Below are positions 1-8,133 of a stretch of 64,000 nt of DNA, one piece after another. Position 1 is the first letter of the stretch. Each line of letters starts with the position of its first letter. The notes below the pieces were generated by a model. The model had not been told where the DNA came from, searched no databases, and saw only the letters and a program-made list of their open reading frames with translations. Source of the stretch: Bog-756 sp963704615 (GTDB taxonomy: Bacteria > Actinomycetota > Acidimicrobiia > Acidimicrobiales > RAAP-2); the NCBI GenBank assembly GCA_963704615.1, contig OY969923.1, positions 3,286,001 to 3,350,000 of the forward strand, read 5' to 3'. Both the position numbers and the translations under genes were made by a program.

Positions 1-2
1 CC

Positions 3-797
3 ATCCAACCCCCGGCCCACGCCGCCCCGAGTGTGGCCGCCGGAGGCTTCGCCGTGGGCGGTGACCGGACGTCGTTGCGCCTCCACGACGACGACGTCGC
101 CCTCATCCGGTCGGTGGCCGAGGCCAATCCCTCGACGGTGGTGGCCATCGTGGCCGGCAGCGCGGTGATCATCTCCGAGTGGGGCGACCAGGTGCCCGCG
201 GTGGCCGTCTCCTGGTACTCGGGGATGGAGGGTGGTCACGGCCTGGCCAGCGTGCTCTGTGGCACGGCCGACGCCACCGGAAGGCTGCCCTTCTCGGTGC
301 CCCGAGAAGAGTCCGACCTGCCGGCGTTCAACCCCGACGCCGAGGAGTTCACCTACGACGGCGGGCACGGCTATTGGCATCTGGCCGAGCACGGGACCAC
401 TCCCGGCTACCCCTTCGGGTTCGGGCTGAGCTACACGACCTTCGAACTGGTCGGAGCCGAGGTCACCATCGGTGACGGGGGCGGCGCCATGCAGGTCCAC
501 GCCTCGGTACGCAATACCGGGTCTCGGGCCGGTTCCGACGTGGTCCAGGTCTATGGCCGGCGACTCGAGTCGGGGCGGCCCGAGCGGTTGCTCGGGTTCG
601 GGCGCATCGAGCTCGGGGCCGGCGTCACCGGTCCGGTCGACATCACCGTCCTGCCCGCGGCGCTGGCCGAACGCGACGTCACCAGCCACACGATGGTGGT
701 CCGTTCGGGACGCTGGGCACTGCGGGTCGCCCGCCACGCCACCGACCCGGGGATCGTGCTGGAGACGGACGTCGGCCCGCCCCCGGTCGAGGGATGA
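3..797 (+). CDS. Glycoside hydrolase family 3 beta-glucosidase-like protein, C-terminal part (5' end outside window)
   Basis: The reading frame is open to the left edge, so only about 264 C-terminal residues are visible. The segment with EWGDQVPA, SWYSGMEGGHGLASVL and GRLPFSVP is the C-terminal alpha/beta sandwich of GH3 beta-glucosidases. The FGFGLSYTTFEL stretch marks the entry to the fibronectin type III-like domain that closes many of these enzymes. The catalytic nucleophile domain lies outside the window, so activity cannot be judged; hydrolysis of beta-linked glucosides or xylosides is the family expectation. Its stop overlaps the next start by four bases (ATGA), so the two genes are probably co-transcribed and translationally coupled. 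Confidence 0.88.
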   Translation: MQPPAHAAPSVAAGGFAVGGDRTSLRLHDDDVALIRSVAEANPSTVVAIVAGSAVIISEWGDQVPAVAVSWYSGMEGGHGLASVLCGTADATGRLPFSVPREESDLPAFNPDAEEFTYDGGHGYWHLAEHGTTPGYPFGFGLSYTTFELVGAEVTIGDGGGAMQVHASVRNTGSRAGSDVVQVYGRRLESGRPERLLGFGRIELGAGVTGPVDITVLPAALAERDVTSHTMVVRSGRWALRVARHATDPGIVLETDVGPPPVEG

Positions 798-1369
798 CCG
801 ACCGGGAGCCGATCTACCCGAGTACACCCACCACCGGTGGTGCGGCCGCCGATCGGAGCGCCCTGGTGGTCATGGTGCCCGAAGCCGAGCCGGTGGTCGA
901 ACCCTGGCGCGACCAACTCGATCCCTCGGCCCGCTTCAGCATGCCGGCCCACATCACCGTGCTCTTTCCCTTCGTAACGGCGTCGGCGATCGATGACCCA
1001 CTCGTGGCTCGGCTGTCGGGGCTGCTCGGACGATTCGGGGCCTTCACCTTCGTGCTGTCCACCATCGGCTGGTTCGGGGAAAGCGTGGTCTACCTCGAGC
1101 CCGATCCGGCGGAGCCCTTCATCGGCCTGACCCGCGCCATGATCGACGAGTTCCCCGACTGCCGGCCTTACGACGGGGCCTTCGAGAGCATCGTGCCGCA
1201 CCTGACCATCGGGGACGGGCATCCCGTCGAGAACCTCCGAGAGGCGGCCCGGTCGGTGCAGACTTCCCTGCCCATCCCCTGTTCCGTGCGCGAGGTGTGC
1301 CTCATGGGCCGATCCCCGTCAGGGCGGGGTTGGGTGGTGCGGGACAGGCTTCCCCTCGGTGCGTCGTAA
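794..1369 (+). CDS. 2H phosphoesterase superfamily protein (2'-5' RNA ligase-like)
   Basis: The 191-residue protein has the two HxT motifs that define the 2H phosphoesterase fold: HITVLF (His53, Thr55) and HLTIGD (His136, Thr138), about 83 residues apart as usual. Members hydrolyse or form 2'-5' or cyclic phosphodiester bonds in RNA or nucleotides; the physiological substrate of this branch is unknown. It starts at an ATG that overlaps the stop of the upstream GH3 gene, which argues for an operon although the two functions have no obvious link. The first 20 residues are rich in Pro, Thr and Gly and are probably disordered. Confidence 0.8.
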   Translation: MTDREPIYPSTPTTGGAAADRSALVVMVPEAEPVVEPWRDQLDPSARFSMPAHITVLFPFVTASAIDDPLVARLSGLLGRFGAFTFVLSTIGWFGESVVYLEPDPAEPFIGLTRAMIDEFPDCRPYDGAFESIVPHLTIGDGHPVENLREAARSVQTSLPIPCSVREVCLMGRSPSGRGWVVRDRLPLGAS

Positions 1370-1458
1370 GGGGGCGGAGCCGAACGAGGTGCGCACAGGG
1401 CTCGATTACCCTTTCGGAGGTGGCCTCCCGGCGTCGGTCCGGGATGCGAGAGGATCCG

Positions 1459-2073
1459 ATGCACATCCCCTCTGTCGACGGCCCCGTCGATGAGTCCGAA
1501 TGGCGCACCTTCGTGGCCAACAATGCCTTCGGGCACCTGGTCGCCGCCGGTGTCGGGCGAGCCGTGCCCGTCGTCGTGCCGACCCAGTTCCTTCTCGTTG
1601 ACGACCGTGTGCTGCTCCATCTGGCCAGCCCGAACCCGCTCTTCGGCGCGCTCGACGAGCAGCCACGGGTGGTCCTGAGCGTCGCCGGTGACTGGTCCTT
1701 CATCCCCTCCAGTTGGAAGGCGATCGGCGAAGAGGATCCCAGGCTGGGCATACCCACCACCTACTACGCGGCCGTCCAGTTGGAGGGCGTCGCCACCGTG
1801 CACACCCAGCCGTCCGAAGTCGCCGCCGTTCTGCGCCGTCAGTTGAGCGCCCTCCAGCCCGACATCCCGGTGGCCGATCCCGAGCTCGCCCACTCCTCCA
1901 AGCTTCGATCCATTCGGGCCATCACCATCGCCGTCGACACGGTGCGGGCCAAGTTCAAGTTCGGTGGAAACGTCAACGAGGAGCACCGGCGCTCGGTGAT
2001 CGCCCACCTGCGGGCTCGCAACGGACCCGGAGACAGGGCGGCGGCCGACCACGCGGCGGCCAGGAACACCTAG
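1459..2073 (+). CDS. PaiB-like FMN-binding split-barrel protein
   Basis: This 204-residue protein resembles the PaiB/FMN-binding negative transcriptional regulator family. It starts MHIPS, like the MYIP start of PaiB, followed by NNAFGHLV, a split-barrel flavin-binding core, the EGVATVH strand and the conserved KFKFGGN..EEHRR tail. The ATG at 1459 is chosen because a GAGAGG ribosome site lies 5 bases upstream; an in-frame ATG at 1444 is possible. In Bacillus the homologue affects sporulation and protease genes, but the biochemical role of the family is poorly defined and a flavin or haem-related activity is equally possible. It stands alone, ending 12 bases before a convergent gene. Confidence 0.75.
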   Translation: MHIPSVDGPVDESEWRTFVANNAFGHLVAAGVGRAVPVVVPTQFLLVDDRVLLHLASPNPLFGALDEQPRVVLSVAGDWSFIPSSWKAIGEEDPRLGIPTTYYAAVQLEGVATVHTQPSEVAAVLRRQLSALQPDIPVADPELAHSSKLRSIRAITIAVDTVRAKFKFGGNVNEEHRRSVIAHLRARNGPGDRAAADHAAARNT

Positions 2074-2085
2074 AAGGCGGTCGGC

Positions 2086-2844
2086 CTAGAGAGCGTAGGT
2101 GCGCACCAAGGCGAGAACCGCGTCTACATCCGGTCCCGTACCGCGCAAGGAGGTGGCAAGAGGCTCGACCCGGCGGGCAGCCACCGCGCACAGTTCGTCG
2201 GCGGCTCCCTCGATGGTGGTCACGACCGGCTCGTCGGGTACGAAGTCCCACGTCTGGCCACCGGGTGACGTCAATCGGAAGGCAACCGGCCCGGCCATGG
2301 TGCGGCCCGCCGCGGCGAAGGCATAGGGCAGGGTGCGCCAGGCCAGCCGGGCGATGTGACGGAGTCGGTCGGTCGAAGGCAGGGTGACGTTCCGGGCTTC
2401 GGCCACGTCGCCGGTATGGATCCACGTTTCGGCCAGCCGGGTGGTGGCCAACGATCGGGCGGACATCTCCCCCGCCACCCAGGTGACCCGGGTGGACAGA
2501 TCCATGCCGTCGAGCACCTCGACCAGGCGGGCGGCACCGGTCGACCAACGCTGTGCCAGCTCGTCGGTGGGAAGGCCGCGTTCGGACTCGACCATCAGCG
2601 CGGCCGCCTCGTCGATGGTGGCCGCTCGGCCGCTCTCACCCCGGGCATCGGCCGTGAGAGGATCGAACCGCCCTGTGGCGCTGTCGACGGCCAAGCCGTC
2701 GCTCTGGGCCAGGTGGGTGACCACATCGGCCACGTCCCAGCCCTCGCACCGGGTCGGCGAGTGCCATCCGGCCGCCGGTAATCCGTCCAGCAAGGCGGCT
2801 AACTCGGCCTGCTGGGCAGCGAGGTCACGGACGACAACGTCCAC
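2086..2844 (-). CDS. DinB/maleylpyruvate isomerase-fold putative metal-binding protein (TIGR03084-like)
   Basis: The 252-residue protein has the mycothiol-dependent maleylpyruvate isomerase N-terminal (DinB-like) four-helix layout: an opening helix with LAAQQAEL, the CEGWDVADVVTHL motif, and a later ETWIHTGDV helix. The His residues in VTHL and WIHTGD are candidate metal ligands. The C-terminal third (GPVAFRLTSPGG) resembles the small alpha/beta domain common in this actinobacterial family. Such proteins are thought to use mycothiol or another low-molecular-weight thiol, but most members have no assigned substrate. Start ATG at 2844. Convergent with the PaiB-like gene, with only 12 bases between the stops. 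Confidence 0.75.
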   Translation of the reverse strand: MDVVVRDLAAQQAELAALLDGLPAAGWHSPTRCEGWDVADVVTHLAQSDGLAVDSATGRFDPLTADARGESGRAATIDEAAALMVESERGLPTDELAQRWSTGAARLVEVLDGMDLSTRVTWVAGEMSARSLATTRLAETWIHTGDVAEARNVTLPSTDRLRHIARLAWRTLPYAFAAAGRTMAGPVAFRLTSPGGQTWDFVPDEPVVTTIEGAADELCAVAARRVEPLATSLRGTGPDVDAVLALVRTYAL

Positions 2845-2901
2845 GGAACCGAAGCATAGGACGGCATCCGCAGTGGCGCCGGAGGATCTGGCGGGGAGGG
2901 A

Positions 2902-3774
2902 TCAGGACGAGATGTCGATCGACAGAGGCTGGGTCGCCTCGTTCTGGGTGGGTGGCTTGGTCTTGGTCTTGGTGTCCTTCACCTCGACGGTGAAGTGATA
3001 GGTGCCGGCCTTCTTGGCCTTGCCCGAGATGATCCCCTTCGAGCTCACCTTGAGACCGGGGGGTAGATGAGCCGACCCTTTGGCCAAGGACCATTTGTAC
3101 GGCGGGTTGCCTCCGGTGGCGCTGAGGGTTGCCGAGTACTTGTTGTTGGCGCTCTTCGAATACACCGACCCGGCCGGAAGTGACGTCGTGGAGATGGTGA
3201 GACTCGGGGCGCTGCCCCCGCCGTAGCGAACGGCGCCCTGATAGACGTTGCCATAATCGCTGTACACGGTGTCGAAGGCGATGCCCTGCACGGTGTCCCC
3301 CGGCTCGAGGGCGTCCCACATCTGACCGCTGCCCGCGTAGATACCGGAATGGGTGTAGTCCCCGAGGCTTTTCCCACCGAAGAACACCACGTCGCCCGGT
3401 TCGAGGTTGGAAGTGTTCTCGCCGTCGGGAGCGATGAAGGTGCCGTCCTTACCGGGCAGGTCGGCGTTGGGCGAGAGAGGCACGGTGATCCCGGTGACTT
3501 GGTACACGGCGTATTGGGCCAGGCTCATGCAGTCGTACCCGACGACGCCCTTGGCGCAGGCCCCACCGCCGCTGGGCCCATTGATTCCGCCTCCACCTTC
3601 ACAGTAAGGAACGCCCTTCTGCGACACAGCCTTGGCCAGGATGGCGGGCCCGTCCGATGTGGCGGACGCCGAGTGGGCGGTGACAACAACGGACAGGCCG
3701 GCCAGGGACAGCAGTACCGCAAGCGCGACGAGGACACGCCCGACAGAAGCGGCGTTGGTCAGCCTGAAACGCAT
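2902..3774 (-). CDS. Secreted NlpC/P60 (C40) peptidase with C-terminal Ig-like domain
   Basis: A 290-residue exported protein. The start at 3774 (MRFRLTN) is fixed by a GGAGG ribosome site 9 bases upstream. A signal peptide with a hydrophobic core spans residues 13-33. Residues 42-185 form an NlpC/P60 cysteine peptidase domain with Cys82 in YDCMSL and His142 in DYTHSG, the usual nucleophile and base for cleaving peptidoglycan stem peptides. Cys58 and Cys73 bracket a glycine-rich insertion and may form a disulfide. Residues 190-288 look like a putative Ig (He_PIG) domain with the NPPYKWSL..LPPGL motif, suited to wall binding. The peptidase half is nearly duplicated in the adjacent gene at 3993-5342. 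Confidence 0.82.
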   Translation of the reverse strand: MRFRLTNAASVGRVLVALAVLLSLAGLSVVVTAHSASATSDGPAILAKAVSQKGVPYCEGGGGINGPSGGGACAKGVVGYDCMSLAQYAVYQVTGITVPLSPNADLPGKDGTFIAPDGENTSNLEPGDVVFFGGKSLGDYTHSGIYAGSGQMWDALEPGDTVQGIAFDTVYSDYGNVYQGAVRYGGGSAPSLTISTTSLPAGSVYSKSANNKYSATLSATGGNPPYKWSLAKGSAHLPPGLKVSSKGIISGKAKKAGTYHFTVEVKDTKTKTKPPTQNEATQPLSIDISS

Positions 3775-3992
3775 CGATGTAGACCTCCGACGAAATGAGC
3801 TGAGCCCAGGGGGGTCCCTTGTGTTCACGGTATCAGCGCGGTCCCCGGCTCGAAACCGCGCCCCCGGATTTGAGGGGGCTTCAACCGGTGCAGTGGGTAC
3901 AAGGTCACATCGAGTGGTGGTACGGCGAATTCGCCGCTGACTTCAGTTCACCGAACTGTCACACGCCCACCGTCGGTCCTTCGCATCGCCGT

Positions 3993-5342
3993 TCACGTCG
4001 GCACCGCACCCACGATGTTGTCCACCTGAACACCGAGACCGGGCAGGGAGCCCTGGTTGAGAGCATCCCCAAAGCTGAACACGCCCCCGTCCCTACCGAA
4101 CAAGTCGTAGCCCTGGCTGTCGGGGGTGACCACGATGCCGACGATGTTGTTCACCGACACCCCGAGGTTGGGTAGGTCAGAGAAGTTGCCGGCGTCACCG
4201 AAGGGAGTGACCGTCCCGTTGCTTCCCACCACCCAGTATCCGTGGCCATCGGTGGTGGCGGTGATCCCGGCCGCCCCCGAAGGAGCGACGCCGTCGAAGG
4301 TGGCGTCCCCGAGCGCATACACGGCCCCATCGGCCCCCACCAGCCAGTAGCCCTGGTCGTCAGGAGTGGCGGCGATGCCCACGATGTCATTCACGTGCAC
4401 CCCGAGCCCGGGCAGGGAGTTTTCGAAGGGGGCGTTGAAGGCGAACACCCCGCCGTCCCTCCCCACCAGGAAGTAGCCCTGGTCATTGGCGGTGGGCACG
4501 ATGCCCACGATGTCGTTGACGTGGACCCCGATACCCGGAAGGGAGTTGACGAACGGCGCGTTGAAGGCGAACACCCCGCCATCGGCGCCGACCAGGAAGT
4601 AACCGGTGTCGGTGGCGGTGGCCACCATGCCGGTGATGTCGTTGACGGAGATCCCGAGGCCGGGGAGGGAACCGTGAAAGCCGTTGTTGCCACCGAAGAC
4701 GAACACCCCGCCGTCGGAGCCAACCAGGTCATAGCCGTGGGGGCTGGTGGGATAGGTGGGGGGTGGACCGCTGGAGTTGGCTCCCGCCGTCCAGTACTGG
4801 ACGGCGCCCTGATAGACGTTGCCGTAGTCGCTGTACACGGTGTCAAAGGGAACGGCCTGCACGGTGTCTCCGGGCTCGAGGGCGTCCCACACCGTGCCGT
4901 TGCCCACGTAGATACCGGAGTGGGTGTAGTCGCCAAGAGAGGTCCCACCGAAGAACACCACGTCGCCGGGCTGGAGGTCGGAGATGTTCTCGCCGTCGGG
5001 AGGAATGAAGGTTCCCGGCCCGGGCAGATCAGCATTGGGAGGGAGGGGCACGGTGATCCCGGTGCCCTGGTAGACCGCATACTGGGCCAAGCTCATGCAG
5101 TCGTACCCAGCGACGCCAGGCGCGCACGCCCCGCCGCCGCTGGGCCCATGGATTCCGCCTCCACCTTCACAGTAGGGAGTTCCCTGCTGGGAGACCGCGG
5201 CGTTGATGATCGCTTGCTGTTGGGTCACGGCCGCAGCCGGGTGAGCGTCGGTGATGACCAAAACACCGGCCAAGGCCATCACCATGAGCAGGGCCACCAC
5301 GACCCGGCCGACGGTCCCAGCCTTCGAAGTTCGAAAATGCAT
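3993..5342 (-). CDS. Secreted NlpC/P60 (C40) peptidase with six-repeat beta-propeller-like tail
   Basis: A 449-residue exported protein that starts at MHFRTS; a GGAGG site sits six bases before the ATG. After a signal peptide (about residues 11-38), residues 42-185 repeat the NlpC/P60 domain of the neighbouring gene almost residue for residue, with Cys82 in YDCMSL and His141 in DYTHSG. From residue 203 to the end there are six tandem units of about 42 residues that start GYxLVGxDGGVF and end VNDIVGI. These begin near residues 203, 247, 289, 331, 368 and 411. Repeats of this type are abundant in Acidimicrobiia secretomes and are probably a six-bladed propeller for surface binding. It lies upstream of, and in the same direction as, its paralogue. 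Confidence 0.82.
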   Translation of the reverse strand: MHFRTSKAGTVGRVVVALLMVMALAGVLVITDAHPAAAVTQQQAIINAAVSQQGTPYCEGGGGIHGPSGGGACAPGVAGYDCMSLAQYAVYQGTGITVPLPPNADLPGPGTFIPPDGENISDLQPGDVVFFGGTSLGDYTHSGIYVGNGTVWDALEPGDTVQAVPFDTVYSDYGNVYQGAVQYWTAGANSSGPPPTYPTSPHGYDLVGSDGGVFVFGGNNGFHGSLPGLGISVNDITGMVATATDTGYFLVGADGGVFAFNAPFVNSLPGIGVHVNDIVGIVPTANDQGYFLVGRDGGVFAFNAPFENSLPGLGVHVNDIVGIAATPDDQGYWLVGADGAVYALGDATFDGVAPSGAAGITATTDGHGYWVVGSNGTVTPFGDAGNFSDLPNLGVSVNNIVGIVVTPDSQGYDLFGRDGGVFSFGDALNQGSLPGLGVQVDNIVGAVPT

Positions 5343-5537
5343 CGATTGCCTCCACGGTGCCCGGCCCAGGAGTCCCCTGGCGTCACCGTAACCAGTCAAT
5401 CCAGACTTGTCACGCCCGGTACGGCTGGCGCGTTCGGAAGGGGTCGGGCACGCCTGAGGCAGCCTCCTCATCGAACAGGATCACCGCCACCTCAACTCAC
5501 GGACAGCCGCTGCTGAGGAGGGTCGGGGGCGCGAGCT

Positions 5538-6467
5538 CTACGAAGCTTTCCGTCGGGCCGGTGCCTTGGGACTGGCCTTCTTCGATCCTGTGACCTTGGC
5601 CGCCTTGGTGGCCTTGCCGACGGGGATCGGCTGCTTGGCCGGTGTCGGCTTTTTGACGGCCGACGATCGGCCGGCGGCGTGTCGCTGGGATTTGACCGCA
5701 TCGACACTTTTGCTCAGCACCTCCATGAGGTCCACCACCTTGGTGGCGTCGGGGACGGGTGCGTTGGCCACGATCTCGTGCCCCTGGCGCTTCTCGTCGA
5801 TGAGCGCCTCGACCTTCTTTCGATGGGTGTCGTGGTACTTGGTGGGATCCCACTCATTCTCCATCGATTCGAGGAGGAGCTCAGCCATGGCGATCTCGCG
5901 GTCGCTCAGATCGACGGATTCCGGGATGTCCGGCAGCTCTCGGCTCGGTGAACGGATCTCGTCGGCGAAGTACATCGTCTCCAGCATGAGCACGTCATCA
6001 TCCGGACGGACGGCGACGACATACTCCTTGTTCCGCATCACCAGGGTGCCAATGGCCACTTTGTTGGCATTGCGCATGATCTGGTGGAGGAGAGCGTAGG
6101 CCTTGTTGGCCGCCTCACCTTCGGGAGCGAGGTAATAGGTGGTGCGGAAGAAGATGGGGTCGATCTTGTCCAGATCGACGAAATCAGTGATGTCGATCAA
6201 TCGAGACTTCTCGGGTTCGGCTGTCGCCAGCTCGTCGTCGGTGAGAATCACATAGTCCCCGCCACCGAGGTCGTATCCCTTGACGATCTTGCTCGACTCG
6301 ACCTCTTTGCCGGTGCGCTCGTTCACCTTCTTGTAGCGGATCCGGTCGGAGGTCCCGGCTTCGAACTGATTGAAATGAATGGTCTTGTCCTGGGTCGCCG
6401 GGTAGAGCCCGACCGGCACATTCACCAGTCCGAAGCTGAGCGCGCCCTTCCAAATGGTCCGTGGCAT
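5538..6467 (-). CDS. ku: Ku DNA end-binding protein (non-homologous end joining)
   Basis: The 309-residue protein starts MPRTIWKGALSFGLVNVPVGL, the hallmark opening of bacterial Ku. This supports the ATG at 6467 rather than the longer reading frame. The beta-barrel/bridge core spans about residues 10-255 and is followed by a Lys/Ala/Pro-rich basic tail (residues 265-309) typical of actinobacterial Ku. Bacterial Ku homodimerises, threads onto double-strand breaks and recruits the ligase LigD. No ligD is present in this window, so its partner must be elsewhere. Transcribed alone and divergent from a small hypothetical gene. Confidence 0.95.
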   Translation of the reverse strand: MPRTIWKGALSFGLVNVPVGLYPATQDKTIHFNQFEAGTSDRIRYKKVNERTGKEVESSKIVKGYDLGGGDYVILTDDELATAEPEKSRLIDITDFVDLDKIDPIFFRTTYYLAPEGEAANKAYALLHQIMRNANKVAIGTLVMRNKEYVVAVRPDDDVLMLETMYFADEIRSPSRELPDIPESVDLSDREIAMAELLLESMENEWDPTKYHDTHRKKVEALIDEKRQGHEIVANAPVPDATKVVDLMEVLSKSVDAVKSQRHAAGRSSAVKKPTPAKQPIPVGKATKAAKVTGSKKASPKAPARRKAS

Positions 6468-6535
6468 GGCTATAGCTTTACCCAGGTCAGGTCTCATCCA
6501 CCACCCCGATACACCCTGTGGTCACACTGGGGCCC

Positions 6536-6895
6536 ATGGACTCGAGCGCCAAGGACTTCGCCCCGACGGTGTTACGAGGTCTCACCGAGCTCGCGCCCTC
6601 CAGCCATTCGCAGCCAGATCTAGCCCTTGAGCTGGGCCTGACCGCCTGGATGCGCAAAGCCGAAAAGGACTGCAACGAGACGCTTTCGGCCATGATTGCC
6701 CTGCGGATGGCGGTCCTCGAAGCAGCTGACCTGGACCTACAAAGCGAGCCTGTGCCACTGACCGGCATCTCGCCCAAGACAGATCTTGTGAATTGGGCCA
6801 TCTACTTGGCCAATCTCGTCAATCGGGCAGCCCGCTCCACGAAGTGCGAGGCAACGGTCATCGTGGAGCGCAGTATCCGCCGCCTGGCGGCCTAG
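6536..6895 (+). CDS. Hypothetical small helical protein
   Basis: I do not recognise this 119-residue protein. It is predicted soluble and mainly helical, with a hydrophobic helix (LVNWAIYLANLVNRA) in the C-terminal third and several charged residues between. The ATG at 6536 begins MDSSAKDF; a GTG at 6518 in the same frame would add six residues. The gene is divergent from ku with about 70 bases between the starts, so the two may share a regulatory region. Codon use is slightly less GC-biased than in the neighbours. It is followed by a large inverted repeat (6929-6988) that may end its transcript. Confidence 0.5.
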   Translation: MDSSAKDFAPTVLRGLTELAPSSHSQPDLALELGLTAWMRKAEKDCNETLSAMIALRMAVLEAADLDLQSEPVPLTGISPKTDLVNWAIYLANLVNRAARSTKCEATVIVERSIRRLAA

Positions 6896-6928
6896 TCGCC
6901 CCCGGGGGCCCGCTGGCCCGCTGAATGG

Positions 6929-6988
6929 TTCAGTCGCCGTGTCCGGAGCAAGGTGGCGGAACCTCTCTCAACGGGCACGGCGACTGAA
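6929..6988. repeat. 17-base inverted repeat, possible terminator or element end
   Basis: Arms at 6929-6945 and 6972-6988 are complementary over 17 bases with one mismatch (or a G-U pair in RNA) around a 26-base loop. There is no T-run directly after either arm. It sits in a 280-base gap between a plus-strand hypothetical gene and the end of a minus-strand enoyl-CoA hydratase gene. It could serve as a bidirectional terminator or be a relic of a mobile element. The rest of the gap (6896-7173) is AT-richer than average and holds no convincing gene. Confidence 0.5.
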
Positions 6989-7173
6989 TTACACCTCATT
7001 TTAGATGCCAACACTCGTTGCTCGCAATCAAAGCCGGCTGACACTATTCATACGATTCTTTGGCGTATCGAGGTTCCATTTGCGGAGGACGCCAATCCAA
7101 CGCCTCGTTTTGGGGAACCCTGCCATTGGATCAGGTCGATTGGTCGTTTCATCTGTCGGCCGGCAAGTTGATC

Positions 7174-7950
7174 TCAGCGAGCCTCCCATCGTGGCTCACG
7201 ACCTTCTCCCGTGGCGCGTAGCCCCTCACCGGCGTCATCCGTCGCCATGGCCACGATGCGCATGGTTTCACCGAAACGGAGGGCCTCAACCGGAGGCAGG
7301 CTCTGCGAGCGTACCGCCACCTCTTTGGTGGCACGAGCAGCCAGAGGAGCGGCGGCGAGCAGTCGCTCGGCCAGCGATCGCGCCTCGTCCATCAGCTGGT
7401 CATGGGGTACCACCCACCCGGCGAGACCGATCTCCTTGGCCCGCGCCGCGCCGATCCGCTCACCGGTGAGAAGCATCTCCATGGCGTACTGCCAGTTGAT
7501 CTTCTGAGGCAACCGAATGGCGCCGACGATGGTGGGGACGCCGAGCCGGACCTCGGGAAACCCGAACTCCGCCCGATCACTGGCGATCACAAAGTCACAC
7601 CATGTGACCAGGGTGAGCCCGTATCCCAGGCAGTACCCGTTGACGGCGGCAATGACCGGCTTGTAGATCTCCCATCCACTCTCGAACGAGTTGACGGTGG
7701 GCTTTTCCCAGAAGGTGCCGGGGAACTCCCCGATCGACCCAGGGCCAGCGCGCATGTCGGCCCCTGCGCAAAAAGCCGTTCCGGCACCGGTGACGATGGC
7801 CACCCAAGCCTCCTCATCGTCCCGAAAGCGGCCAAACGCCTCATTGAGGCCGATGCGCATCTCGGCATTGATCGCGTTGAGGACGTCCGGTCGGTTGTAC
7901 GTGATCGTCGTGATGTGACCCTCACGTTCGTAGGTGACGAGCTGGCTCAT
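7174..7950 (-). CDS. Enoyl-CoA hydratase/isomerase (crotonase) family protein
   Basis: A 258-residue crotonase-fold protein. It shows the two oxyanion-hole segments, FCAGADMR (residues 60-67) and NGYCLGYGL (104-112), and the FPEVRLGV strand with Glu133, which corresponds to the second catalytic glutamate of hydratases. The first glutamate position (GGGCEL in classical hydratases) reads GYGLTL here, so a classical two-glutamate syn-hydration is unlikely; isomerase, hydrolase or another crotonase reaction on a CoA ester is more probable. The start is MSQLVTYE at 7950; a GTG at 7968 is in frame. It stands alone with no fatty-acid operon beside it. Confidence 0.82.
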   Translation of the reverse strand: MSQLVTYEREGHITTITYNRPDVLNAINAEMRIGLNEAFGRFRDDEEAWVAIVTGAGTAFCAGADMRAGPGSIGEFPGTFWEKPTVNSFESGWEIYKPVIAAVNGYCLGYGLTLVTWCDFVIASDRAEFGFPEVRLGVPTIVGAIRLPQKINWQYAMEMLLTGERIGAARAKEIGLAGWVVPHDQLMDEARSLAERLLAAAPLAARATKEVAVRSQSLPPVEALRFGETMRIVAMATDDAGEGLRATGEGREPRWEAR

Positions 7951-8133
7951 CCCGAAAGCATGCCCCACTGGGCGTCACCGGGCAGCGCAGAACAATGGCC
8001 AATCGCGGGTGACCGTCTTCCGATGGCCCGGACATGTGGATCCATGATGGGGGATGCGGTTCCTCGGCGAGACGGGATGCCATCGTCGTCAGCCGCTGTG
8101 CTTCCGGCATCCGTCCACCATCGACCCAATGTT

